Below are positions 18,200-26,799 of a stretch of 64,000 nucleotides of DNA, piece after piece. Made by a program: the position numbers and the translations under genes. The notes under the pieces are model-generated. The model was not told where the DNA came from. It worked only from the letters and a program-made list of their open reading frames with translations, and did not search any database. Within the stretch, counting starts at the first letter, position 1, and every line of letters begins with the position of its first letter. The stretch covers positions 2,604,001 to 2,668,000 of the forward strand of contig NZ_FNRX01000002.1 in NCBI RefSeq assembly GCF_900105195.1, given 5' to 3'. Origin of the DNA: Rhodococcus pyridinivorans. GTDB lineage: Bacteria > Actinomycetota > Actinomycetes > Mycobacteriales > Mycobacteriaceae.

Positions 18200-20485
18200 A
18201 TGACCGAACACGAACTGTGGGTCCGACCGATCGCGGAGGTGGGCGCCGCCGACGCGCCGACCGTCGGTGGCAAGTCCGCGAACCTCGGAGAGCTCACCCG
18301 CGCAGGCTTTCCGGTACCGCCGGCGTTTGCCGTCACCACCGCCGCCTATCTCGACGCGATGGACGCAGCCGGCATCCGATCCCGACTGGCCGCCGAGGCC
18401 GTGCCCGACCCCGATATCGACGACGCCACCCTCATCCGTACCTCCGCGGAACTCGCCGCCCTGGTGACGGGTTCGACCGTCCCGGCCGGGATGCGCGCGG
18501 CGATCGTCTCCGCCTACGAGAGCCTCGGTCCCGACGCGCCGGTTGCAGTGCGGTCGTCGGCTCCCGCGGAGGACGCCTCCGACACATCGTTCGCCGGGAT
18601 CCACGAGTCGTACACGAACGTCATCGGTCCGGACGCGGTGATCCGCGCGGTGCAGGCGTGCTGGGCCTCGTTGTGGTCCGAACGCGCCCGCACCTACCGA
18701 GGGTTGCGCGGGGTGACCGACGAGCCGTCCATCGCGGTGGTGGTCCAGGTGATGGTGAAGTCCGAATTGTCGGGCGTGGCCTTCACGGCCGACCCGCGCA
18801 CGGGCGAACTCGATCGCATCGTCATCGAGGCAGCTCTCGGTCTCGGAGAGGTCGTCGTCGGCGGGCAGGTCGAACCCGACACCTATGTCGTCGCGAAGGA
18901 CGGCCTCGAGGTGCTCGACGTGCGTCTCGGTCATCAGGAGTTCCGCATCACCTCCACCGACAGCGGGGACAGTCGCGTCGCCGTCGATCCCACGCGCCGC
19001 ACCCGAGTGCTCGACGACGATCAGCTCGTGCGCGTCGCGCGCCTGGCCGCCGGAGTCGAGGAGCACTACGGGCGCCCCCAGGACCTCGAGTTCGCGTTCG
19101 CGGACGACGAATTGTGGATCGTGCAGACCCGCCCGATCACCACGCTCGATCAACCGGCGGCGCCCGCCCCGTCCGGAAACGGCGAAGCGCGACCGTTGCT
19201 GACCGGTCTCGGTGCCGGCCCCGGGACGGCGACCGGCCGAGTGCGGGTGCTCCACGAACTGGTCGACGGGAAGAAGCTGAGCGACGGCGAGATCATCGTG
19301 GCGCCGATGACCAGACCCGACTGGTTGCCGATTCTGCGCCGCGCCGGCGGCATCGTCACCGACGGTGGTGGTATCACCTGCCACGCGGCCATCGTCGGAC
19401 GCGAACTCGGCAAGCCCGTCGTGGTCGGTGCACGTACCGCCACCAAGGATCTGAAGGACGGGCAACTGATCACCGTCGACGGCAACGCCGGTGTGGTGTT
19501 CGACGGCGCAGTCCACACGGCGGAACGGCCCGTCGCGACGGTATCCGCGTCTGCGGCGTCGGCCGTCGCCGCCGAAACCGTTACGGCCACAGCGGTCTAC
19601 GTCAATCTCGCGACTCCGGATGCCGCGGAGTCGGTCGCCGCGACCGATGTCGACGGCGTCGGTCTGCTCCGTGCCGAGTTCATGATCACCGAAGCACTCG
19701 CGGGCGAACACCCTTCGCACATGATCGCGCAGGGACGCCGCGACGAGTACGTGGAGAAGATGGCGGGTGGCCTGGCGCGGATCGCGGCGGCATTCGCCCC
19801 GCGTCCGGTCGTATACCGTGCGATCGACCTGCGCAGCAACGAATTCGCCGATCTCGAGGGTGGGGAGGTCGAACCCCACGAAGAGAACCCGATGATCGGT
19901 TACCGCGGGTGCTTCCGGTACATCCGGGATCCGGAACTGTTCTCCTTGGATCTCGATGTGCTGCACCGGGTTCGGCGCACACACCCGAACGTGCATCTGA
20001 TGATCCCGTTCGTGCGCACCCGCTGGGAGCTGCGGGACTGCCTCGCCCAACTCGACCGGCATCCGCTCGGTTCCGACCAGCGCATGCAGCGCTGGATCAT
20101 GGCCGAGGTCCCGTCGGTCGTCTACTGGTTGCCGGAATACGCGAAGCTCGGCATCCACGGCGTGTCCATCGGAACCAACGACCTCACGCAGTTGATGCTC
20201 GGCGTGGACCGGGACTCGGAGGTGTGCAAGGACCTGTTCGACACCCTCGACCCCGCGGTGCTCGACGCGATCGACCACATCATCGAACGGGCCTCGGCCG
20301 CGGGACTGACGACGTCGTTGTGCGGTCAGGCCGTGTCGACGAGCACCGACCTCGCCGAGCATCTCGTGCGGCGCGGCATCACCTCCGTGTCGGTCGCGCC
20401 CGACGCCGCGGCGCAGACGAGACGGACGGTGGCGCGAGCGGAACAACGCATCCTGCTCGACCGCGCCCGGCGCGCCGGGGCATGA
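18200..20485 (+). CDS. ppsA: Phosphoenolpyruvate synthase
   Basis: Converts pyruvate, ATP and water to PEP, AMP and phosphate, the entry to gluconeogenesis from pyruvate or lactate. The protein has 761 residues in three domains: an N-terminal ATP-grasp domain (GGKSANLGELTRAGFPVPPAF at about residues 20-40, PVAVRSSAPAEDASDTSFAG at about 114-133); the mobile phosphohistidine domain with GGITCHAAIVG (catalytic His395); and the PEP/pyruvate TIM-barrel with GTNDLTQLMLGVDRDS and catalytic Cys708 in LCGQ. The start ATG at 18200 follows GGGGAGTCGTCG. All catalytic residues are present. The gene stands alone, divergent from the channel gene. Confidence 0.95.
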   Translation: MTEHELWVRPIAEVGAADAPTVGGKSANLGELTRAGFPVPPAFAVTTAAYLDAMDAAGIRSRLAAEAVPDPDIDDATLIRTSAELAALVTGSTVPAGMRAAIVSAYESLGPDAPVAVRSSAPAEDASDTSFAGIHESYTNVIGPDAVIRAVQACWASLWSERARTYRGLRGVTDEPSIAVVVQVMVKSELSGVAFTADPRTGELDRIVIEAALGLGEVVVGGQVEPDTYVVAKDGLEVLDVRLGHQEFRITSTDSGDSRVAVDPTRRTRVLDDDQLVRVARLAAGVEEHYGRPQDLEFAFADDELWIVQTRPITTLDQPAAPAPSGNGEARPLLTGLGAGPGTATGRVRVLHELVDGKKLSDGEIIVAPMTRPDWLPILRRAGGIVTDGGGITCHAAIVGRELGKPVVVGARTATKDLKDGQLITVDGNAGVVFDGAVHTAERPVATVSASAASAVAAETVTATAVYVNLATPDAAESVAATDVDGVGLLRAEFMITEALAGEHPSHMIAQGRRDEYVEKMAGGLARIAAAFAPRPVVYRAIDLRSNEFADLEGGEVEPHEENPMIGYRGCFRYIRDPELFSLDLDVLHRVRRTHPNVHLMIPFVRTRWELRDCLAQLDRHPLGSDQRMQRWIMAEVPSVVYWLPEYAKLGIHGVSIGTNDLTQLMLGVDRDSEVCKDLFDTLDPAVLDAIDHIIERASAAGLTTSLCGQAVSTSTDLAEHLVRRGITSVSVAPDAAAQTRRTVARAEQRILLDRARRAGA

Positions 20486-20522
20486 CCGGCGGGGAACCGT
20501 CCTTCGTCAGGGGCGCCGCGCA

Positions 20523-21346
20523 CTACGGGACGACCATCACGGGCCAGGTCACCGTGTGCAGCAGCGCCCATGTGGTGGATCCCAGCATCAGGTTCGGGAA
20601 CCCGCCTCGACCACGACGGCCGAGAACGAGCAACTGCGCATCGGCAGCGTGCGATGCCAGATAGTGGGAGGGCTGGTCCAGCACCACCACCGGGTGCACC
20701 CGCACGTCGGGGAACTCCTCGCCGTGCCCGGCGAGACTCTCGGACAACAGTGCCCGCTCCTTTGTTCTCCACGCTGTCCCACTCGATCCGGAATCGGAAC
20801 GGACCGCGCACATCGAGGTCGGACCACGCGTGGGCTGCCACCACGTCGGTGCCGCGCAGCGAGGCCTCCTCGAACGCGGCGGACACCGCGCACACTGTGC
20901 TCCGAACCGTCGACGCCGACGACCACCGGACGCGTGACCACCGCGCGGCTGACCGAACCGAATCGCTCCCAGCCGAACCGGTTGTCCCCGGCCCCGGCCC
21001 CGACCACGACCATCGACGCCGACTTCGATCGGTCCACCAGTTCGAGCGACGGAGAATCGGTGCACAGGTGGGTCTCGATGTCGAGCTCATCCTCGGGCAC
21101 CGCGCGGCGCGCGTATTCGGCGGCATCGAGGAGCATGTCGCGTCCCTCGGATCCCTCCTACTCGAAGAATCCGGCGGGCATGCCGATCGGGACACCGAAC
21201 GTGTTGCGGACCGACACGATGGTGACCAGCGACAACGGGAGCCGGCACCGTTCCGCCTCGCGAGCTGCCCAGACCACGGCCTGCAGGGACGCTCTCGATC
21301 CGTCCACTCCGGCGACGATGGGGTGGTGTGCTGTTATCACGATCAC
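20523..21346 (-). pseudogene. Universal stress protein (two UspA domains), degraded
   Basis: The intact ancestor was a tandem UspA nucleotide-binding protein of about 270-290 aa. Pieces in order: HHPIVAGVDGSRASLQAVVW... to GMPAGFFE, then TAG at 21160-21158, and in the same frame EGSEGRDMLLDAAEYARR... to VVVGVDGSEHSV (second domain start). A net +1 (or -2) shift in a GTGTG stretch near 20899 leads to AVSAAFEEASLRGTDVVAA... to EWDSVENK. A single extra A in an AAA run at about 20760 leads to ERALLSESLAGHGEEFPD... to LLVLGRRGRGGFPNLMLGS, and the stop at 20523. One stop and two frameshifts are more than one sequencing slip, so I call a pseudogene. GTG starts at 21346 or 21340 are possible. Confidence 0.85.
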
Positions 21347-21573
21347 CTCGGTGCCTGTCCGAGCTGCGGGCACGGCCGTTTCGGGCCCTGCTTTTCCGGG
21401 ATCCTGCGGTTTCGGGACCCTGCCAGCACACGCTCGGACCGGTCGGTCGCACAAGAGTCGACGGTCCCGACCTGCCCGCAGGAAGTGACCGAAGACCCTC
21501 ACGTGCCGTGCACGCCGCTTCTCACACTGGAGACTGCATCCGGCGCAATCACCCACTGCCGAAAGGCCCCGCC

Positions 21574-22113
21574 ATGTCCGTCCTGATCGGCTACGCGACC
21601 GCTCGAGGGTCGACGCGGGGAATCGCCGAACGCATCGCTGCGGGACTGGAAAGCCGCGGTGCCGTGGAACTGCGCGCGCTCGGCGATGTCGCGTCGGTAC
21701 GAACGTACGAGGCGCTGATCGTCGGAAGTGCGATCCACAACGGGCAGTGGCTCCCCGAGGCTTCCGATGCGATCTATCGGCTGGGCACCGAATCGGAAGG
21801 GCGACCGGTGTGGGCGTTCTCCGTCTCGTCGATCGGAGCGACCAGCACGATTCTCTCGCCCCGGGTGGCGGCATATCTGCGACGGGTCACGCCGGAACCT
21901 CGGGCGGTGCAGAACCTCCGTTCGATCACCGATGTGCGTGATCACCGTTTCTTCGCCGGTGCCATCGCTTCGGGCGACTGGGCCGGAATCGGGCGGATCG
22001 TCTTCCGGCTGATGGGCGGACACTACGGCGATGCCCGGGACTGGGTCGACGTCGACGCGTGGACGGAGAGGATCCGGGAAGGCCTCATCGATATACCGCG
22101 TGATCAGGGCTGA
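21574..22113 (+). CDS. Flavodoxin-fold protein (HemG/flavodoxin family)
   Basis: A 179-aa cytoplasmic protein beginning MSVLIGYATARGSTRGIAERIA; the segment ATARGSTRGIA is the FMN phosphate-binding loop of flavodoxins. Later AFSVSSIG and GDWAGIGRI fit the flavodoxin/menaquinone-dependent protoporphyrinogen oxidase (HemG-like) group. It probably carries out single-electron or hydride transfer with FMN, and the partner is unknown. The start ATG follows GAAAGGCC. It runs away from the universal stress protein pseudogene and converges with the DUF4389 gene, with the two stops overlapping by 10 bp. Actinobacterial stress loci often place such flavodoxins beside universal stress proteins, consistent with a dormancy or hypoxia role, but that is inference. 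Confidence 0.8.
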   Translation: MSVLIGYATARGSTRGIAERIAAGLESRGAVELRALGDVASVRTYEALIVGSAIHNGQWLPEASDAIYRLGTESEGRPVWAFSVSSIGATSTILSPRVAAYLRRVTPEPRAVQNLRSITDVRDHRFFAGAIASGDWAGIGRIVFRLMGGHYGDARDWVDVDAWTERIREGLIDIPRDQG

Positions 22114-23588
22114 CCGGTGCCGGTCGGGCCGGCCGGGGGAGTGACGGAGACCTGCTCGATCGGCTCGCGCGCGCCCTGGTCCAGACGGAAGGGCGGGTAT
22201 TCGTCGCGCATCAGTGCCGCATACGCCCACACACGGTACAGCCACCGGTTGATGCCCATGACGAAGTCGAACAGCGATCGCGGATAGGTGCCGGTGAACA
22301 GCAGCACGATCGCGGCGAACAACACCAGCACGCCCAGCAGCGATCCGAAGGCCCACATGCCGTTCCCGGTAGCACCGTCGCTGCCGTCGCCGGCCGCGAT
22401 ACCGAGGGTCCACCCGCCCAGCCATCCTCCGGCCAGCACGGCCAGTACGACGTAATGGGGGATCGCGAGCAACCACCACTTGATCAGGACGAGCCCACGG
22501 GAGAGCCGTTCCGGATACTCGACGTCGAAGTCGGCCGGGTAATCGGTGCGGTGCAGGCCGAACGGCGGGTACCTGTCGGTGCCCAGCGCCGAATAGGTGT
22601 AGAAGGCGACGCGCCAGGTCCACCGCAGCACGCCGACGTCGAAGTCGAACAGTGCGCGCGGATAACGACCGGTGAACAGGATCGCGATCCCGGCCGCGAA
22701 GGTCGCCACGACGAACGCGATGTGCAGGAAGAACAGCACGAGGAAATGGGGGATCGCCAGCAGCCATTTCACCAGCCACAGCCACCGCGACAACGGTTCG
22801 TCGAGATCGCCGCGCAGATGCACCGGATAGGGCACCGCCGCCGGGTGCGAAGGTGCGGTGACCGGAGTGGCGCCGGTAGCGGGAGCGGACACCGGACTGG
22901 GCGGCGGAGGCCCGTGCCGACCGAGTCCGACCGCGCCGGCGAGCAGCAGAGGGACACCGACGGCGAGAAGAACCAGACCGAGGATCAGCAGGGCGAGCAC
23001 GGCCGGTCCGAGCAGGTCGATGTGGATCCCGGCGCGCACGTCCACGCCGATCCCTGCGGATGCGTCGGCGTTCATCACCACCACGGTCCATGTGCCGTCG
23101 CGCAGATCCCATTCCACTTGCTGGGTGCCGGTCCCTTCCGCCGATGCGACCCAGAACTGTTGCGCGTAAGGAGCAGCCGGAGTGTCGCCCCCGGGAACGT
23201 CACGGTAGGTGACCTCGAACGGCTCGAACCGCAGATCGGTCACGACGGCGTGGGCGACCCCTGAGAGATAGGCCTCGACCTCCCCGACGGGAGCGATCCC
23301 GACGAACACCGCCGATGCGGGATCGAGTGCGGTGGCCTGCACCAGAAGCCGGCCGATGTCCTCACTGCGCAGACCCGTGGGGCTCTGATCGTCGGTGACG
23401 AGGTCGAGACGTTCGGAGACCAACGCGTGCGTCTGCGTCCGGAGGGTCCCCTCGGGACCGGTGATGAAACCGTCGGCGCGCTGGACGACGAAGAACCACC
23501 CCAGAATGAGCGCTCCGACCGCGGCAGCGCCTCCGATGAGCACGAGGAGAATACCGACGACCAGCATGACCACTTTGCCGACGTTCAT
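22104..23588 (-). CDS. Membrane protein with two DUF4389 domains
   Basis: 494 aa. Residues about 5-35 form a first transmembrane helix, followed by an extracellular region (about 36-190) with a beta-rich composition, a second helix (about 194-220), a Pro-rich linker, and then two similar membrane modules. Each module contains the DUF4389 signature: AIPHFLVLFFL... RYPRALFDFDVGVLRWTWRV and AIPHYVVLAVL... TYPRSLFDFVMGINRWLYRV. The ATG at 23588 follows GGAGGACGGATCG, a good ribosome binding site. Function unknown. DUF4389 proteins are widespread in actinobacteria and are thought to be envelope proteins. Confidence 0.88.
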   Translation of the reverse strand: MNVGKVVMLVVGILLVLIGGAAAVGALILGWFFVVQRADGFITGPEGTLRTQTHALVSERLDLVTDDQSPTGLRSEDIGRLLVQATALDPASAVFVGIAPVGEVEAYLSGVAHAVVTDLRFEPFEVTYRDVPGGDTPAAPYAQQFWVASAEGTGTQQVEWDLRDGTWTVVVMNADASAGIGVDVRAGIHIDLLGPAVLALLILGLVLLAVGVPLLLAGAVGLGRHGPPPPSPVSAPATGATPVTAPSHPAAVPYPVHLRGDLDEPLSRWLWLVKWLLAIPHFLVLFFLHIAFVVATFAAGIAILFTGRYPRALFDFDVGVLRWTWRVAFYTYSALGTDRYPPFGLHRTDYPADFDVEYPERLSRGLVLIKWWLLAIPHYVVLAVLAGGWLGGWTLGIAAGDGSDGATGNGMWAFGSLLGVLVLFAAIVLLFTGTYPRSLFDFVMGINRWLYRVWAYAALMRDEYPPFRLDQGAREPIEQVSVTPPAGPTGTGQP

Positions 23589-23730
23589 CGATCCGTCCTC
23601 CGCGCACCGTGACGATCACCGAGTCGCTACGGGAGGGTGTTCGTAGAACGATTGTGGCAGCTCGATCGGTCTTTCTCGGCGTCAATCGAGCATTGCGGGG
23701 TATCGAGAACTTCCTCGGCCGATCGAGCGA

Positions 23731-24357
23731 TCAGCGAAGGCCGAAGGACGGACTCTCCTCGCGCCGCCGCGCGACGATGTCGTCGAACGCGTCGATCAGC
23801 CCCTCGGGATACCAGCGGGGATTCGTGTCGGCGGTGGTGGCGACGAGCAGCAACTGGTGTTCGCGTGCGTCCACGGCTACCCGGGCGAGCCGGGTGCGCC
23901 CCTCGTCGTCGAGCGCCGCGACCGTCGCGGCGAGATCGGCGACGAGCAACACGCGCGGGGGGTCGACGACCGGCGAATCGAGTTCGGCGACCACGTCGGT
24001 GATCTGATCGGTGGTGGTGGCCCAGCAACACGGCCCCGTGGGGAGCGAGGCGGAGCCACCGAGCCAGCGATGACGACGGTGCGGATCGATGACCACCAGG
24101 TCGTGGGTGCCGCCGGTCAGTGTCGTCATCGCGATCAGGTCGAGCGACACGCTGGGCGACGAGCGGCGCTCGTCGCGTCGGATCAGCAGGTGCCGTCCGG
24201 CGGACAGATCCCACGAGACGGGCGTGCCGTCGTTGTCGCGCCCGAACGGGATCGTCGTCCGGCACGCGATCACCCGGGAGCCCGGTCCGCGAGCGGGGCG
24301 CACCGGGACAGACGATCGACACGGTCGACGAGTGGGCGGAGTGGCGGGCATCGACAT
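23731..24357 (-). CDS. Hypothetical protein resembling an FtsK/SpoIIIE-like domain without a P-loop
   Basis: 208 aa. The text IPFGRDNDGTPVSWDLSAGRHLLIR (residues about 36-60) and HDLVVIDPHRRHRW, PPRVLLVADLAA, LLLVATTADT follow the beta-strand order of FtsK/SpoIIIE/EssC domains (leader strand, Walker B-like strand, ATQ strand). The Walker A loop GxxGSGKS that should follow HLLI is absent (RRDERRSS instead), so it cannot be an active ATPase. It may be a pseudo-ATPase or structural remnant, as found in type VII secretion EccC proteins. ATG at 24357 with a weak ribosome binding site; it is divergent from the serine hydrolase gene. The family call is tentative. Confidence 0.6.
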   Translation of the reverse strand: MSMPATPPTRRPCRSSVPVRPARGPGSRVIACRTTIPFGRDNDGTPVSWDLSAGRHLLIRRDERRSSPSVSLDLIAMTTLTGGTHDLVVIDPHRRHRWLGGSASLPTGPCCWATTTDQITDVVAELDSPVVDPPRVLLVADLAATVAALDDEGRTRLARVAVDAREHQLLLVATTADTNPRWYPEGLIDAFDDIVARRREESPSFGLR

Positions 24358-24440
24358 GGTGGATCCGTTTCGTGTCGCTGGTTCCGGAGCGATCCTCGGA
24401 CGACCGAACTGTAGAGGCGGGCACCGACAGGAACGGCCGC

Positions 24441-25313
24441 GTGCAGGTCGCGGCCGTCACTGCTCGTCCGCTTCGGGGTAACCGCCCGATTGCGACAGCC
24501 CTCGCCGTAGCCGCCCTCACCGCCCTCGGCGGTCACATCGCCTCCGCAGCGCCCGTGCCGATCGTGGACGACACCGGCGCGATCGCTGCTCCGAGCAGTA
24601 CCCAGATCTCGTTCGCGCACACCCCGACCGGTCTGCGCGCCGGCACTGCGAACGAGCACGAGTCCCGCGCCGACGTGTCGATCGTCAAGATGTATCCGGC
24701 CGAGTACGTTTTCACCTACGTCGATCCTGCGGATCACGCCGACGCGACGGAGATGATCCGGTCGTCGAACGACGCGATCGCGGACCGCCTGCACGCGGAA
24801 TACCCCCAGGCGATCTCGTCGACCGTGGCGGAGTTCGGGCTCACCGACACCCACGTGCCCGGCTACTGGGGTGTCGGCACCACGTCGACGCACGACATGG
24901 TCACCTATCTCGAGACGAAGAAGCGCACCGACCCCGGTTCGCCGGTGCTCGCCGCGATGGCCACGGCCTACGACACCGCCGCCGACGGATATCCGCAGGA
25001 CTACGGCACGGCGCTGATCGCCGGTGTCGTCGGCACGAAATGGGGCTGGAGCGACGACCGCTCGTTCCACGCCTCCGCCTCGTTCGGCCCCGACTTCTCC
25101 GTCGCGGCGTCGACCTACGGATCGGCGGCGCAGCTCTCCGAGCACGTCCTCGGCGCATTCACCGAAGGGGTTCCGCCCGGACCGGAACCCGGTCCTCGCC
25201 TGCAGGACTGCCCGCCGCTGGGCTGGCTCGCCGGCGATCCGCTCCTCGGACCGCCCGCGCAGGATCTCCTCGACGGACTACCGCCGGTCGTCACCGATCG
25301 GATCTGCGGCTGA
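24441..25313 (+). CDS. Secreted serine hydrolase, beta-lactamase/penicillin-binding fold
   Basis: 290 aa. Residues 8-36 are a signal peptide ending ASA-AP (predicted cleavage near residue 36). The active-site tetrad SxxK is S80-I-V-K83. A second motif STHDMVTYLE and the KWGWSDDRSFHASASFG block in place of the KTG strand fit class A beta-lactamase-related serine hydrolases, a group common in Mycobacterium and Rhodococcus that probably acts on peptidoglycan or is non-enzymatic. The C-terminus (EGVPPGPEPGPRLQDC...CG) has two Cys. I chose the GTG at 24441 because it begins directly before the basic n-region; the ribosome binding site (ACAGGAAC) is weak. Confidence 0.78.
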   Translation: MQVAAVTARPLRGNRPIATALAVAALTALGGHIASAAPVPIVDDTGAIAAPSSTQISFAHTPTGLRAGTANEHESRADVSIVKMYPAEYVFTYVDPADHADATEMIRSSNDAIADRLHAEYPQAISSTVAEFGLTDTHVPGYWGVGTTSTHDMVTYLETKKRTDPGSPVLAAMATAYDTAADGYPQDYGTALIAGVVGTKWGWSDDRSFHASASFGPDFSVAASTYGSAAQLSEHVLGAFTEGVPPGPEPGPRLQDCPPLGWLAGDPLLGPPAQDLLDGLPPVVTDRICG

Positions 25314-25325
25314 TCTCGGCAGGGA

Positions 25326-25988
25326 TCAGATGCGGCGCATGACGGACACGACGGTGCCCAGCACCACCGCCTCGTCGCCGTCGAGGACGGGATAGGCGGA
25401 ATTCCGGGGTTCGAGGTAGACGTGGCCGCCTCGGCGCCGGTACACCTTGACCGTCGCCTCGCCGTCGATCATCGCCGCGACGATCTGACCGGAGTGGGCC
25501 TCGTGCTGCCGCCGAACCACCACTGTGTCGCCGTCGCAGATCGCCGCGTCGACCATCGAGTCGCCTCGCACGCGAAGCGCGAAGACCGTGCCGGAGCCGA
25601 CCAGACCGCGGGGGAGGGTGAGCAGGTCGTCGGTGTGCTCCTCGGCGAGAATCGGTGCGCCCGCGGCGATGTCGCCGACGACCGGCACGGTCACGGTGTC
25701 GTCGGATGCGCGTTCACCGCCGGACGAGCCGAGGAAGGGGCGCACGTCGAGCTGGCGCGCCACAGCGGTGCCGCGGCGGAGGAAACCCTTGTCCGCGAGG
25801 CTCTTCAGATGCTTCGAGACCGTCGACGTCGACCGCAGACCCACCGAATCGGCGATCTGCCGGGTGCTCGGCGACGATCCCTGCGCAACGATCCAGTCGC
25901 GGATCGCGGCCAGGATCTGCTGCTGGCGCAGCGGCAGGGACGCGGGGTCGAGGCCCCCGAACATGTCGAACTCGTCGTAACCGGTCAC
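25326..25988 (-). CDS. lexA: LexA-type self-cleaving repressor
   Basis: 220 aa. The N-terminal winged HTH (PLRQQQILAAIRDWIVAQGSSPSTRQIADSVGLRSTSTVSKHLKSL, spanning residues about 20-65) is LexA-like. The Ala-Gly cleavage site is in DIAAGAPI. The Ser-Lys dyad is visible as GDSMVDAAI and GEATVKVYRR. It should repress DNA-damage genes until RecA* induces self-cleavage. The HTH differs from the usual actinobacterial LexA ([20 protein letters not shown]), so this may be a second, specialised LexA rather than the main SOS repressor. I chose the GTG at 25988; an internal ATG (MFGGLDP) eight codons later is possible. A palindrome CGTAGCTACG lies 10 bases upstream of the start. Confidence 0.85.
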   Translation of the reverse strand: MTGYDEFDMFGGLDPASLPLRQQQILAAIRDWIVAQGSSPSTRQIADSVGLRSTSTVSKHLKSLADKGFLRRGTAVARQLDVRPFLGSSGGERASDDTVTVPVVGDIAAGAPILAEEHTDDLLTLPRGLVGSGTVFALRVRGDSMVDAAICDGDTVVVRRQHEAHSGQIVAAMIDGEATVKVYRRRGGHVYLEPRNSAYPVLDGDEAVVLGTVVSVMRRI

Positions 25989-26002
25989 CCGGAGAATCGT
26001 AG

Positions 26003-26536
26003 CTACGCGGTCTCCGCCAGGTCCGGGGGAGTACCTGCGGAGGAGCTCTGCCCGTTTTGCAGCTGTTCCATGGCCCGTCGCTCCCGCAGCGCCCGGATGA
26101 GCTGCCGCTCCTGCAACTCCGCCGGATCGGCGGACAGGCCGGGAATCGAGAATCCGACCAGGGCACCTGCCAGCAGTGCGAGCGCCACCCGCGCCGAGTC
26201 GCCCTCCCGGATGCCCAGGACGAGTTCCACGAACACGAGCGCTCCGACGGCGACGAACACCACTGCGATCAGGGCCAGGATCTGGCGGATCCTGGGCTTC
26301 GGACGCGATCCCGGCGCCAACGGCATCGACTGGGCCGCGAGCTGCCACAACCGGGCATCGACGCTCTCCCGCAGGGGGCGCTTCCGGAACTCGTCGCCGA
26401 GTCCGTTGTAGATGGCCAGATCGGCTGCGATCCGGGTCCGGAGGTTTCGACGGGACAGCTCGCGCGACAGACGTGCGGCCGCCCACGACACCACCCCGGT
26501 GACGAGTGCAACGACGACGGGAACCCAGATACTCAC
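26003..26536 (-). CDS. Membrane protein of unknown function
   Basis: 177 aa with an N-terminal helix (WVPVVVALVTGVVSWAAARL, residues 4-23), a cytoplasmic basic stretch (about 24-80), two central helices (ILALIAVVFVAVGALVFVEL and VALALLAGALVGFSIPGL) and a charged C-terminal tail with Arg/Glu heptads. I recognise no named family. It is 14 bases upstream of lexA on the same strand and may be co-transcribed. Confidence 0.75.
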   Translation of the reverse strand: MSIWVPVVVALVTGVVSWAAARLSRELSRRNLRTRIAADLAIYNGLGDEFRKRPLRESVDARLWQLAAQSMPLAPGSRPKPRIRQILALIAVVFVAVGALVFVELVLGIREGDSARVALALLAGALVGFSIPGLSADPAELQERQLIRALRERRAMEQLQNGQSSSAGTPPDLAETA

Positions 26537-26615
26537 GCCGGAACATTACGACAGCGGAGCCGGAATCGGCGGGATGCGGAAGGCGTGCTCCGGCCGTGTG
26601 GCGCGAACCGAAAAG

Positions 26616-26692
26616 TGGTGCCCCCGGTGAGACTCGAACTCACACTGGACGGGTTTTGAATCCGTTTCCTCTGCCAATTGGGATACGGGGGC
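26616..26692 (-). tRNA. tRNA with anticodon CAA (Leu), short variable loop
   Basis: The minus strand gives a 77-nt cloverleaf. The 7-bp acceptor GCCCCCG/CGGGGGC is perfect. The D-arm TCC-CAATTGGCAGA-GGA has a 3-bp stem as in tRNA-Leu/Ser. The anticodon loop is TTCAAAA (anticodon CAA, decoding UUG), and its stem is ACGGA/CCCGT with one A-C mismatch. The variable loop is only 5 nt; the T-arm GTGAG-TTCGAGT-CTCAC is perfect; discriminator A and encoded CCA follow. Canonical tRNA-Leu has a long variable arm, so this is atypical. A -10-like TACAGT (minus strand, 26710-26705) lies 12 bases upstream of G1. Confidence 0.9.
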
Positions 26693-26799
26693 GTTGCGGA
26701 CACCACTGTAGAGGATCGGGCGAAGTGGGCGCGCACCGGTACCCTTCTTACGTTCCACCCTGCACCGGGGACCGCCAGTACCGAGGGGAAGGCCCGACC

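Noticed and set aside
26616-26692. Assignment of the tRNA to Gln (anticodon TTG)
   Set aside because: In the only 7-base loop that the stem allows (TTCAAAA) the anticodon is CAA, preceded by T33 and followed by A37; the D-arm is Leu-like.
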